A DNA stretch of 64,000 nucleotides. Source: Neobacillus novalis NBRC 102450. Lineage in GTDB: Bacteria > Bacillota > Bacilli > Bacillales > Cytobacillaceae. Shown here piece after piece: positions 1 to 8,274 of the stretch. Both the position numbers and the translations under genes were made by a program. The DNA lies in NCBI RefSeq assembly GCF_001591805.1, contig NZ_BCVP01000015.1:216385-280384 (forward strand), given 5' to 3'. Within the stretch, counting starts at the first letter, position 1. Each line of letters begins with the position of its first letter. The notes under the pieces were generated by a model. The model saw only the letters and a list, made by a program, of their open reading frames with translations, was not told where the DNA came from and did no database searches.

Positions 1-324
1 CCTTTCGCATAATTTGGAGAAGGAAACAGCCATGTTAGCTTGACTGGATTATATTAGAGAAGATACATTGGTTATTATTGATGCAGTTCTCCATGACCTA
101 GCGAAGATTTATATTTAATTTTGTGGAGTCATTAATTATATTTTAGGGATTGTGGAGACAATTGACGATTAATTGAATAACCCATACCTAGGAGCAAAAA
201 GTATCTATTTCGTTTACATTTATTGACCCAATATTGAAATATAAGTATGAAGAATAACAAAGAATCCTTCTAAGCGCAGGGGTGCCCTTATAAAATTTAT
301 AATATATTTAAGTGAGTGTGAAAA
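1..324. other. Intergenic stretch, no gene recognised
   Basis: AT-rich DNA with stops in all frames; no RNA gene or convincing small gene was seen. The only possible signal is a weak promoter for the acyltransferase gene at 325: TTGACC at 223-228 followed after 17 bp by TATGAA at 246-251. The left part may belong to a gene or element cut by the window edge. Confidence 0.4.
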
Positions 325-1422
325 ATGAATGAAGTATCTCTTAATACAATAAAGAATGATAGTAAAGCTTCTAGAATCTTAGACTTGATTAGGTTTTTGG
401 CTTCACTAGTAGTATTTTTATTTCATTTCTATATCCCGCTGCCCGGTTATCAAGTAGTAATGATCTTTTTCGTTCTTAGTGGTTACTTTATTTCTTCAAG
501 TGTTCTGAAAGCAATAAATGATAATAAGTGGAGTTGGTTTAATTACTTTCTAAATAGGTTAATTAGGCTCTGGATTGTTCTATTACCAAGCCTGATTTTG
601 ACATTCCTTTGGGCAAAGGTACAATTTAGTATTTTCGGGGAATCGAAAATTTCTAATTATTTAAGTTGGAAAATATTTTTTGGTAATTTATTTTTTCTTC
701 AGGGTATTTCTGTACCTGTGTATGGTCTTAATGGTCCGTTATGGAGTTTAAGTTACGAGTTTTGGTACTATATTATATTTCCATGTTTAGTTCTTATAAT
801 TTATTCTCGCAAAAAAAGCATGAAGGTTTTTTATGCAGTAATAGTAATTATTATTTTGGCCTTTATTGGTTTAAAAATGAATGAATATTTTTTAGTATGG
901 TTATTGGGTGCCATAATTCCTTTTGTAAAACCAATGAGGTTCAAAATAAATGTTATAAACCATTTAACTATTTTTCTTAGTGCAATATTGGTTTTAATTT
1001 CAATGAAGGCATATGCGGTTTTTGTAAATCATCCAAATTTGCAAATACTGCCGGATCTTTGTATAGGAATAGCATTTAGTTTCTTTCTCTACTTTGTTAT
1101 TTCATTTTTTAATAATACCTCAGGAAAAAGTAAAATGAATATTCCTAAATATTTAGCAGCATTTTCGTATACCCTTTATCTTACACATTATCCTTTGGCC
1201 CATTTTATACTTACTTGGAGGGCTTCTAAGTATTGGACATATAGTGGGATAGAGTCTTATGTTATTAAAATAATGGTTATGGTTGTAGTGATATTGTACG
1301 CATGGTTACTAGGATTACTTACCGAGAAACATACAGAAAAGGTTAGAAAACTCCTCTTTGGCTTATTTAAGTCAATACCTATAAAAAGGAAAAAGTCCAT
1401 AATCATTAATAAATATCTATAA
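325..1422 (+). CDS. Acyltransferase-3 family membrane protein
   Basis: Integral membrane acyltransferase, probably transferring acetyl or another short acyl group from the cytoplasm to a cell-surface polysaccharide. The 365-residue length and about ten hydrophobic segments fit the acyltransferase-3 (OafA/NodX-like) family. The family signature is visible near the N-terminus: Arg23 in the first membrane segment and His34 in a LFHFY context, the expected R-x10-H spacing. The C-terminus is Lys/Arg-rich, as expected for a cytoplasmic tail. A second gene of the same family follows 88 bp downstream and a beta-helix glycan-binding-like protein follows that, suggesting surface glycan modification or a remnant polysaccharide locus. 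The ribosome binding site is modest (AAGTGAGTGTG). The acceptor substrate cannot be predicted. Confidence 0.8.
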   Translation: MNEVSLNTIKNDSKASRILDLIRFLASLVVFLFHFYIPLPGYQVVMIFFVLSGYFISSSVLKAINDNKWSWFNYFLNRLIRLWIVLLPSLILTFLWAKVQFSIFGESKISNYLSWKIFFGNLFFLQGISVPVYGLNGPLWSLSYEFWYYIIFPCLVLIIYSRKKSMKVFYAVIVIIILAFIGLKMNEYFLVWLLGAIIPFVKPMRFKINVINHLTIFLSAILVLISMKAYAVFVNHPNLQILPDLCIGIAFSFFLYFVISFFNNTSGKSKMNIPKYLAAFSYTLYLTHYPLAHFILTWRASKYWTYSGIESYVIKIMVMVVVILYAWLLGLLTEKHTEKVRKLLFGLFKSIPIKRKKSIIINKYL

Positions 1423-1509
1423 GTACCGATAATTTGAATTTAGTTTAATTAGAGACTCTTTTGCTTTTATCTATTGAGCTAATTAATTGAAGAGAAAGAG
1501 GTAAGGTTA

Positions 1510-2586
1510 ATGGAGTTTACAAAAAACGATATGAAAATAACAAAAGGAGTAGCGATATTATTTATGCTGCTCCTTCATCTTTTTTGTAGAAAAGAAGTTA
1601 ATGGGTTGTATGACACGTTTCCGATAATCAATGGAGTTCCATTGATGTATTATATTGGATTGTTTGGTGATGCATGTGTGCCAATGTTTTGTTTTGCAAG
1701 TGGATATGGTTTATTTGTAAGTATCAATAAGGAAAAGGGTTCAATCATTAAGAAAAATCTTACAAGGATTTTCAAATTGCTCATTAACTTTTGGATTATA
1801 TTAGTCCTTTTTGTAGCAATTGGGTTTCTTGCTGGAAAAGCTGAAATCCTTCCAGGGAGCCCAAGTAAGTTTTTTCTTAACTTTTTTGTGTTATCCAATT
1901 CTTATAATGGTGCATGGTGGTTTTTGCAGACATATATCATACTCGTATTTCTTGCTCCTCCACTTTTTCAGGTAATTAAGAAATATAATTCTATTCTTTT
2001 AGTATTGATTTCTGGTTTTATCTATGTAGTAACTTATATTCAACGCATAAAGCATGTTTTAGACCTTGGTGATAACTCTGCTTTGAATATGATTGTTAAT
2101 GCTAGTGTATTGGTTGGTACTTCGCAGCTTCCATTTATTATTGGGGCTATTTTTGCAAAGGATAAGCTCTATTCAAAGATCTATAATAAGGCAAATAGTT
2201 TTTCTATGAAAAATGCGCTTTGTCTTTTGGGAATATTGCTTCTGGTTATTATCCATGCCTTTTATGAATCTATGATCATTGCTCCTATAACGGGAATTGC
2301 ATTTATATGTCTTTTTAATCTAATGGATAAAAAAGAAGGCTTTAAAAAGATACTAGATTATGTTGGTAATCATTCCACAAATATTTGGCTAACACATATG
2401 TTCTTTTACATGACAATCTTTCCAAAGCTTACCTTTGCACTTAAATACCCAATACTTATTTTTTGTTGGTTAATCATATTATGTCTGATTTCCTCTTACC
2501 TAATTAACGCTATTTATAAACCAATAATACGAAGTATTGATAAAAAGAAATTCCTTTTAAACAACGTTAAAAGGGCAGTTGGTTAA
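1510..2586 (+). CDS. Acyltransferase-3 family membrane protein, second copy
   Basis: A second multi-pass acyltransferase of 358 residues, not a recent duplicate of the preceding gene since the sequences differ clearly. It begins KNDMKITKGVAILFMLLLHLF; the His23 region matches the conserved His of acyltransferase-3 enzymes. The segment around 'NSYNGAWWFLQTYIILVF' resembles the conserved Trp-rich loop of sugar O-acetyltransferases. About ten hydrophobic helices follow and the tail is basic. The start is supported by AGAGGTAAGG just upstream. It probably acts on exported glycans together with the upstream enzyme; the substrate is unknown. Confidence 0.78.
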   Translation: MEFTKNDMKITKGVAILFMLLLHLFCRKEVNGLYDTFPIINGVPLMYYIGLFGDACVPMFCFASGYGLFVSINKEKGSIIKKNLTRIFKLLINFWIILVLFVAIGFLAGKAEILPGSPSKFFLNFFVLSNSYNGAWWFLQTYIILVFLAPPLFQVIKKYNSILLVLISGFIYVVTYIQRIKHVLDLGDNSALNMIVNASVLVGTSQLPFIIGAIFAKDKLYSKIYNKANSFSMKNALCLLGILLLVIIHAFYESMIIAPITGIAFICLFNLMDKKEGFKKILDYVGNHSTNIWLTHMFFYMTIFPKLTFALKYPILIFCWLIILCLISSYLINAIYKPIIRSIDKKKFLLNNVKRAVG

Positions 2587-2653
2587 AAGGCTGGTATTGC
2601 ATTGGACTTTATATTAGCTAAGGATTATTGGATTACTAAAAAGGGTGGGGACA

Positions 2654-2746
2654 ATGGGATATACTAATAAGTTTAATAGGGATACCATTCCCAATCTACT
2701 TTACAAGCGCGCTAAATATTCTTCACGTGATATTGCTTACTCTTGA
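2654..2746 (+). pseudogene. Short 30-residue ORF, possible truncated gene start
   Basis: ATG at 2654 preceded by a good GGTGGGGA ribosome binding site opens a 30-residue frame beginning MGYTNKFNRDTIPNLLYKRA and ending at TGA 2744-2746. The basic composition and abrupt stop look like the N-terminus of a longer protein broken by mutation, but no family was recognised. It could also be a chance ORF. Confidence 0.2.
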
Positions 2747-2891
2747 AAGGCAATCAACGCAATACTTCTTATTATATTGTAGCTATTTAGTATTGTAAAA
2801 TTAGAGCATCAGGTTTTCAGAATCTGATTAGCTAAATTCTAATAATTAATAATAGTATAGATAATGATTGATTTGAATGAATACAAAAAGG

Positions 2892-2919
2892 GCATAGTCA
2901 ATAGTTATTAAGACTATGC
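2892..2919 (+). terminator. Hairpin upstream of beta-helix gene
   Basis: Perfect 8-bp stem GCATAGTC / GACTATGC with a 12-nt loop, followed by a pyrimidine-rich run (ACTTTCACTTGTTTTC). It may terminate transcription from upstream or sit in the leader of the beta-helix gene. Confidence 0.35.
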
Positions 2920-2981
2920 ACTTTCACTTGTTTTCGAATATGTATAAAGGGAGTGAATAAAAAAGAAAATGAGGCGATAAA

Positions 2982-5657
2982 TTGAGTATAAATACCACTG
3001 CATATGTCCTTGAATTAGATGTATGGGGCGTATCCAATACGGTTACTGATTTTAATAATAAAACATTGTCTACGGCTAATTCCAACGGAATAAATAATGC
3101 GTTAACATGGGCATCTCAACAAGGATATACTGAATTCATGTTCCCTTTAGGAACGTATTTAATTGACGAAACCAATCCAATACAACCAAAGAGTTTTATG
3201 ACCCTTAATTTAAATGGCTCCACCTTAAGAATTCGAAATAATGGACTAGCCCATTATTCTGTTATTTGTTACAAACAGAATCAGGTCTTCTCTAGGGTTA
3301 CAAATGGAATAATACAAGGTGACAGATACAATCATAATTATACTACTCCTGGTGAGGCATCTACTCATGAATGGGGTATGGGTGTTTTTTTTCCAAATAC
3401 AACAGACCCAACTAAAGACGAGGGTACTAATACACTATTTATCACAATTGATAATATAGAATTTTTAGACCTAACAGGTGATGGCGTATCCTTATTTTCT
3501 AATCAAGGAATGGTATATGCTACTACAACACCAACAAAATCTTATGCTATCACATTTGAATCAGGGTCTATTAGCACTACTGATGGTAGTCTAAAAGCAG
3601 ATTCATCCAAAATTCGTTCTAATATATTTCTAGACCTTACTAATACCCAAATAGTTAAATGGAAAACTTTTGGTATCTACGGAGATGTTAGTTACCAATC
3701 TGTAGGCTCCGAGATTGATGGTACCCTTCCATTTGATATTATTTTTTATAATACTAATGGCACTTTTAATTCCTCCCTAACAAATATTGACTTCTTCGAT
3801 GAAATCCCGTTACCTGCTGGTGCAACCAGTGCAAAAATAGTATTACATCAATCAAATGTCCCTTCATCTTCAGGAAACGGTCTGACTTTAAGGTGTATGA
3901 CAATACCTAAATTTACATTTATAGAGAAGTGCCACATACATCATACGCGAAGATTAGGTATCGCACTACAAGGTGCTAAATTTGTCTGGGTTAGAAATAA
4001 TGATATTCACCATATAAGTGGTACAGCACCGCAAGCTGCCTTAGATGTGGAGGATAACTATGCATTAAACCAAAACCTATGGATTGAGGATAACTTCTTA
4101 CATGATAGTATATTGCAGCTAATTTTTGTAAAGGGCAAAAACTTTCATATAAGGAATAATAAAATAGAAAGAGGTATTGGAATCACTGGGTACCCTGGTG
4201 TTAAAAAGCTCTTTATAGAAGGAAACTACCTTAAAGATACAAGTGCCCAAATAAATGGTGAATGTATAATAAGTAATAATCAGATACACAGATCAAATAT
4301 AGGTATAGGTAATGGTACAGCCGAACCAGCAATCGTAGATAATAATATTTTTACGAATGCCTCATTAAATGTTTCTCGACCAAAAGCCTATTGTGTATCT
4401 GTATCTAACTGTAGATTTACTGTTGATTCAGATTATAGTACCGCTATTACAGGTGCAGGTTTTGGTGCGGGAACATTCCCGCAAACAATGACAAACTGTA
4501 CTTTTGAAGGGTATTTATCATCATCTAGCTTAATATTCGATGGGGATGTTAATGCTACTGAAGGATGGACATACAGTAATGTATTGTTTCTTAATACTAA
4601 AAAACCAAACAACAATGGTAGTATTAAAATACCAAACGGTACTTATATTGGATGTGGATTTAATAATACTGGTAACTTGGTAACTTATAAAAATGTAGAA
4701 TTTATAGGGTGTACATTCACATGGGATTCTTATAATCTTTTTAGCTTCTCTGGTTCTAATAATGAATTAGCAAGGTATATCAATTGTACCTTTAAAGGCG
4801 GGACAAGCAGTGCCTTTTATTTCTCAGCCTTAACAAATGGAAGAATTGAGTTAATAAATAATTATTTCGAGTATCCTAATGCTACATCTACCTCTCTGGG
4901 CGTTATCGATGGATTCTGGAGCAATGTCACTGGGGGAACACTCTTGCTTGATGGCAATAGATTCAAATCAAATTTAGCTATGAAAGCAGTTAACGCACCG
5001 AGTATAACCTCTGATGCATTCCTAATAATAGTAAAAAATAATACATTGGATGGAAACACAACATATGTAGTTGATCAAACTCAAATGCAATACTTCTCGA
5101 ACAACACTATTAATGACGTAATAGATCCGTATGATTGGGCGACTGTAGTTCCTTCTAAGGGTTTCTACAAATTAGGAAAACAAATTAGGAATACTAACAT
5201 GTTAACTTCAGGATATATGGGTTGGGTATGTGCCAAAGAAGGGTTTTTGGATATCTACAGTAGTTGGAGCGCTTCAACCAATTATAACTGGAATACTAGA
5301 ATAACAGTAAATGGCTATGTCTATTATTGTACAAACCGACTTGGGGGCAAATCTTCTAAAACAGCGCCAACTTTCCCGACATCGCCATTGAATACGGTAG
5401 TTAGCGACACGAAAGGTATGACTGGCTGGACATTCAAGAGTTATGCTGTCGGTGATATTATCTTACCAACATCATCAGATGGGACATATTACTATGAATC
5501 CACTACTGCAGGAACTTCCGGTACAACGGAACCTGTTTGGGGTGGGAAGGACAATGTTACGGACGGGGCTGTAGTTTGGACAAAAAGATTAACTGTAGTA
5601 TGGAAATTAATAGGTCCAGCGGGTGCAATATTTAAACAGTACGGGCCAATTATGTAA
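2982..5657 (+). CDS. Right-handed beta-helix (tailspike/pectate-lyase-like) protein
   Basis: An 891-residue protein with the look of a tailspike or extracellular polysaccharide lyase. An N-terminal segment with the motif 'LDVWGVSNTVTDFNNKTLS...TYLI' resembles the head-binding/pectate-lyase-3 start. A long stretch (about residues 60-720) then consists of irregular repeats rich in 'NN.I....' and 'IINN.F' turns typical of right-handed parallel beta-helices. The last ~130 residues contain aromatic-rich segments ('NGYVYYCTN', 'GTYYYEST', 'EPVWGG') resembling carbohydrate-binding or tail-fibre C-terminal modules. There is no obvious signal peptide and no phage structural genes nearby, so it may be a domesticated or orphan glycan-binding protein linked to the two acyltransferases. 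Start is TTG with a GAGG site 8 bases upstream; two terminators follow. Confidence 0.65.
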   Translation: MSINTTAYVLELDVWGVSNTVTDFNNKTLSTANSNGINNALTWASQQGYTEFMFPLGTYLIDETNPIQPKSFMTLNLNGSTLRIRNNGLAHYSVICYKQNQVFSRVTNGIIQGDRYNHNYTTPGEASTHEWGMGVFFPNTTDPTKDEGTNTLFITIDNIEFLDLTGDGVSLFSNQGMVYATTTPTKSYAITFESGSISTTDGSLKADSSKIRSNIFLDLTNTQIVKWKTFGIYGDVSYQSVGSEIDGTLPFDIIFYNTNGTFNSSLTNIDFFDEIPLPAGATSAKIVLHQSNVPSSSGNGLTLRCMTIPKFTFIEKCHIHHTRRLGIALQGAKFVWVRNNDIHHISGTAPQAALDVEDNYALNQNLWIEDNFLHDSILQLIFVKGKNFHIRNNKIERGIGITGYPGVKKLFIEGNYLKDTSAQINGECIISNNQIHRSNIGIGNGTAEPAIVDNNIFTNASLNVSRPKAYCVSVSNCRFTVDSDYSTAITGAGFGAGTFPQTMTNCTFEGYLSSSSLIFDGDVNATEGWTYSNVLFLNTKKPNNNGSIKIPNGTYIGCGFNNTGNLVTYKNVEFIGCTFTWDSYNLFSFSGSNNELARYINCTFKGGTSSAFYFSALTNGRIELINNYFEYPNATSTSLGVIDGFWSNVTGGTLLLDGNRFKSNLAMKAVNAPSITSDAFLIIVKNNTLDGNTTYVVDQTQMQYFSNNTINDVIDPYDWATVVPSKGFYKLGKQIRNTNMLTSGYMGWVCAKEGFLDIYSSWSASTNYNWNTRITVNGYVYYCTNRLGGKSSKTAPTFPTSPLNTVVSDTKGMTGWTFKSYAVGDIILPTSSDGTYYYESTTAGTSGTTEPVWGGKDNVTDGAVVWTKRLTVVWKLIGPAGAIFKQYGPIM

Positions 5658-5681
5658 CAATTGGGTAAAAATCCCCAATTG
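5658..5681 (+). terminator. Hairpin immediately after beta-helix gene
   Basis: CAATTGGG (5658-5665) and CCCAATTG (5674-5681) form a perfect 8-bp stem directly after the stop codon, followed by GTCTTCTTTC. A second, better terminator follows at 5692. Confidence 0.6.
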
Positions 5682-5691
5682 GTCTTCTTTC

Positions 5692-5724
5692 AAGCATCCT
5701 AATTAAAAGGGTGCTTTTTATTTT
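5692..5724 (+). terminator. Rho-independent terminator
   Basis: Stem AAGCATCC / GGGTGCTT (one G-U pair, 9-nt loop) followed by TTTATTTT. With the hairpin at 5658 it closes the beta-helix transcription unit. Confidence 0.75.
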
Positions 5725-5923
5725 GTCATAGAAGGAAATGAGATTGAATTGCAGACCATATTCATATACATAGTAATCAATCAGATAACAAAATTTAAAA
5801 TTGCCCATAACATTTGATAAATAGGAAAATTAAGGATACCTTAAAATATGTAGGGCAAGAATTTTTGTTATACAGTTTCAGAAAGGAATCAAAAAATTCA
5901 ATTTAATAAGGGGGAGTTTTAAT

Positions 5924-6640
5924 ATGAGGATTGCATTTATTTCCGATATACATGGCAATGCAACCGCTCTCGATGCTGTATTAGGAGACATTAACCAAAG
6001 AAATGTAGAAAAGGTTTTTGTTCTTGGTGATCTATGTTTTAGGGGACCAGAACCGCAGCGTTCTTTGGAACTTGTTAAATCTTTAAATACGGAGGTTATT
6101 AAAGGAAATGCTGATGAGTGGATTGTCCGTGGTATAAAAGAGGGACAGGTACCAGATAGTGCCCTTGAAATGATGAGTAAAGAGCGCGATTGGGCATTGT
6201 CGCAGTTAGATGAAGGTAATCTTGAATACCTAAAGAACCTACCAACCGAATTAAAGCTGGAATATGGAAAAATAAAAATTCATGCTTACCACGCGACACC
6301 ACATAGTTTATTTGAAGTCGTTACCCCATATGAAAGTGATCAACTAATAGCTGAGAAGATGATGGGCAGTGAAGCGGATATTTACATATACGCCCACATT
6401 CATAAGCCATATATAAGGTACATTAATGGTAAATGTATTATCAATATTGGAAGTGTAGGATTGCCGTTTGATGGCTTGGCCAAATCATCTTACGCATTAC
6501 TTGAAATCCAAGAAGAAAGTTTTCAAACATCCATTGTAAGGGTTGCTTACGATGTAAATAAAGTAATTAAACAATTTACTGAGTCGGATTATCCGAATTC
6601 AGAGCAAATGAAAAAAATATTAGATAATGCAGGGATATAG
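5924..6640 (+). CDS. Metallophosphoesterase (YfcE/calcineurin-like)
   Basis: A 238-residue cytoplasmic phosphoesterase with all hallmark metal ligands: D8-x-H10 (SDIHGN), GD36xxxRGP, GN62ADE, a downstream His in HATPH, and H-x-H in YAHIHKPY. The length and compact domain fit prokaryotic phosphodiesterase/ApaH-like proteins. The substrate cannot be told from sequence. It is flanked by terminators on both sides and so is monocistronic, with a strong GGGGGAG ribosome binding site. It does not appear functionally linked to the lasso locus that follows. Confidence 0.88.
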   Translation: MRIAFISDIHGNATALDAVLGDINQRNVEKVFVLGDLCFRGPEPQRSLELVKSLNTEVIKGNADEWIVRGIKEGQVPDSALEMMSKERDWALSQLDEGNLEYLKNLPTELKLEYGKIKIHAYHATPHSLFEVVTPYESDQLIAEKMMGSEADIYIYAHIHKPYIRYINGKCIINIGSVGLPFDGLAKSSYALLEIQEESFQTSIVRVAYDVNKVIKQFTESDYPNSEQMKKILDNAGI

Positions 6641-6643
6641 AGT

Positions 6644-6672
6644 GAGAAGGCATCCGCCTTCTCTATATTTTT
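6644..6672 (+). terminator. Rho-independent terminator
   Basis: Perfect stem GAGAAGGC / GCCTTCTC with loop ATCC, followed by TATATTTTTATT, four bases after the phosphoesterase stop. Confidence 0.88.
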
Positions 6673-6743
6673 ATTCGAATGATTAGTTTTTCAATGGGGG
6701 CGGTGGATTTTGGCGAATGATTGTTCTTTAAAGAGAATGACAT

Positions 6744-6774
6744 TTGGATTATAATTTTTAGATAGAGGTATAAT
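6744..6774 (+). promoter_or_regulatory. Candidate promoter for RiPP module 1
   Basis: Two TATAAT hexamers occur at 6750-6755 and 6769-6774 in an AT-rich tract about 100 bp before the precursor gene. The best -35 candidate for the second is TTGGAT at 6744-6749, with a long 19-bp spacer, so the exact promoter is uncertain. Position and absence of other genes make this the likely start of module 1 transcription. Confidence 0.35.
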
Positions 6775-6870
6775 TTACTGTGTTATTCGTGAAACTTCTT
6801 TTTATAAATCGGATTTTTTTAGCCATTTCGTTCTATATAGTGAACAACGAGTGAGTAAGGGGGTGAAGAA

Positions 6871-7137
6871 TTGATTTTAGAAAAGGTTTATTCCAGACCA
6901 ATTGTTTTAAGCCATCAACCTATCCGCTTTGAAACTGCCCAAAGTTGGAATCCTGGTAAAGGAAACCATGATCATCCTGGTACTGGAAATGATGGCATTA
7001 ACTTTCCACCAAATCCAAATCCTGTTCCTTGTGGCGCGGGAAACCCTGGTAATGGAAACGGAAATGGGAATGGGAATGGGAATGGGAATGGGAACAGTGG
7101 TGGAATAGGCCAGTGTAACCCTAAAGTTAAACCTTAA
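6871..7137 (+). CDS. Gly/Asn-rich RiPP precursor-like peptide
   Basis: An 88-residue peptide likely to be a ribosomal precursor. The N-terminal ~22 residues look like a leader: Tyr7-x2-Pro10, then Val12, Gln16 and Thr22. This spacing (Y, +3 P, +5 aliphatic, +15 T) matches lasso leaders bound by B1 proteins. The rest is a low-complexity segment rich in Gly, Asn and Pro, with an array of GN dipeptides and two Cys (54 and about 82). If Thr22 is the -2 residue, the core starts at Gln24 and has no Asp/Glu at ring positions 7-9, so a standard lasso fold is not obvious; starting at Trp26 would put Asp34 at position 9. TTG start with a very strong AAGGGGGTG site. It heads an operon with kinase, PqqD-like protein, peptidase, exporter and nucleotidyltransferase. 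Confidence 0.6.
   Translation: MILEKVYSRPIVLSHQPIRFETAQSWNPGKGNHDHPGTGNDGINFPPNPNPVPCGAGNPGNGNGNGNGNGNGNGNSGGIGQCNPKVKP
7051..7092 (+). repeat. Hexanucleotide tandem repeat in precursor gene
   Basis: Five perfect AATGGG units at 7063-7092, preceded by degenerate units (AATGGA AACGGA) from 7051. Each unit encodes Asn-Gly. Such in-frame microsatellites can change core length by slippage without breaking the frame. Confidence 0.9.
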
Positions 7138-7150
7138 TTTCTTTGAAGCG

Positions 7151-7185
7151 GGGAAGACCAATGGAAATATATTTATTGGCTTCCC
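7151..7185 (+). terminator. Hairpin between precursor and kinase (attenuator-like)
   Basis: GGGAAGACCAAT (7151-7162) pairs with ATTGGCTTCCC (7175-7185), with one bulged base. No T-run follows, so it more likely sets stoichiometry (partial termination or mRNA end protection) between the abundant precursor and downstream enzymes. An AGGAGG site for the kinase follows. Confidence 0.55.
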
Positions 7186-7216
7186 TACTCAACGACTTTT
7201 CCTTTAGGAGGCCAAT

Positions 7217-8002
7217 ATGAAAGAAATTAAAACCAAAATTGGCGACCATTACATTCATATAGGTTGTGGGCCAAAAAATCTAATGAAGGTAATTGAGAGA
7301 AATCTTCAATCTTTCATCTATGCAGATAACCAGCATCCTGATTTAGTTATTAAAATTGAAGATGGCTATGGCGTTGGCTTCAAAGATTACGAAGTAGAAA
7401 TTATCAAGGATCAAAACCAAATCTCTTTCCAAAGAGCAGATTACTTAATAAAGGTTGATTCAGAGTATAAGACCGCCAAGATATCTGTAAACGATGAACT
7501 TGCTCTTAAGCATGCATTAATGAATTTATTCAGTTCCTTCATTGTTTATCATAATTGGGGTCTGTTGATTCATTCCTCATGTGCAATCGAACAAGAAAAG
7601 GCACATTTATTTGCGGGACAATCGGGGGCAGGAAAATCAACAGCAGCACGACTTTCATATCCACGCAAGCTCCTGTCGGATGAGGCGACACTTCTAAAAA
7701 TTACCGGAGAAGAGGTTACCATCTTTAATTCTCCGTTCCGCAGCGAATTGGAAGCAGACTATTTTAAAGGAAATGTTTCGCTAGCGAGTATTCAAATTCT
7801 TTACCAGGCACTTCAGAATAAGAGAGCTAAGTTAGAAAAATCTAATGCTCTTCTTAATTTAATGGATAAAGTATTTTTCTGGCCTCATAGTCAGGAAGAA
7901 ACAAAAAGAATTTTAAGGTTAATGACCTTACTGGTGAAAAAGGTACCTGTTTATGAACTCCATTTTCAAAAGAATAATTCATTTTGGGAGTTAATATCAT
8001 GA
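7217..8002 (+). CDS. HPrK-like serine kinase of RiPP module 1
   Basis: A 261-residue P-loop kinase resembling the C-terminal domain of HPr kinase and the paeninodin kinase PadeK. Walker A is GQSGAGKST at residues 134-142, followed by a LLSDEAT segment (152-158) in the place of the HPrK acidic motif, and a preceding LLIHSS segment (His119) equivalent to the LPLHGS of its paralogue at 14188. Known family members phosphorylate a Ser near the C-terminus of lasso precursors. The neighbouring peptide at 6871 does not end in Ser, so the target here is open: a Ser in that peptide, or the lasso precursor of module 2. The start has AGGAGG; the end overlaps the next gene by ATGA. Confidence 0.75.
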   Translation: MKEIKTKIGDHYIHIGCGPKNLMKVIERNLQSFIYADNQHPDLVIKIEDGYGVGFKDYEVEIIKDQNQISFQRADYLIKVDSEYKTAKISVNDELALKHALMNLFSSFIVYHNWGLLIHSSCAIEQEKAHLFAGQSGAGKSTAARLSYPRKLLSDEATLLKITGEEVTIFNSPFRSELEADYFKGNVSLASIQILYQALQNKRAKLEKSNALLNLMDKVFFWPHSQEETKRILRLMTLLVKKVPVYELHFQKNNSFWELIS

Positions 8003-8274
8003 TGACTCAATATATACAAAAAGGACATTATGAAGCAACAGAGCTTGATGGCGAATGGATTATCTTAAATACCGACCAATATACCATCACCAAATTAAAT
8101 GATGTAGGCGGACATTGCTGGTCATTACTTAACGAAATGCAAACAGCCGCTTCCCTTACAAAATCCTTGTTAGTGAAGTTTTCAACAATTGAAAATGAGC
8201 ATCAGGTAAAAAAGGATATTGAAGACTTTTTAGCCAATCTCGTTCAGTGTGGGTTGATTGAATATGTTGATTGA
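7999..8274 (+). CDS. PqqD-like peptide recognition protein (lasso B1-type)
   Basis: A protein of about 91 residues of the PqqD family, the RiPP recognition element that binds leader peptides. The typical pattern is visible: an N-terminal beta-strand region ('GEWIILNTDQYTITKLNDVGGHCWSLL') followed by helical segments and a final 'FLANLVQCGLIEYV'. In lasso pathways this protein (B1) presents the leader to the protease. It is the only B1 candidate in the window, so it may serve both the peptide at 6871 and the lasso precursor at 13928. Start chosen at ATG 7999, which overlaps the kinase stop (ATGA) and has GGGAG 8 bases upstream; ATG 8002 is an alternative. Confidence 0.8.
   Translation: MMTQYIQKGHYEATELDGEWIILNTDQYTITKLNDVGGHCWSLLNEMQTAASLTKSLLVKFSTIENEHQVKKDIEDFLANLVQCGLIEYVD

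Larger units (their letters stand above)
2587..2981. other. Intergenic region with possible gene remnant and hairpin
   Basis: A 395-bp stretch between the acyltransferases and the beta-helix gene. It contains a 30-codon ORF (2654-2746, ATG preceded by GGTGGGGA), which may be a broken gene start, and an inverted repeat GCATAGTC (2892-2899) / GACTATGC (2912-2919) upstream of the beta-helix gene. Nothing else was recognised. Confidence 0.4.

Noticed and set aside
6907..7161. 84-residue ORF opposite the Gly/Asn-rich precursor
   Set aside because: Its repeated Ile-Pro stretch is the complement of the hexamer array; no start signal.
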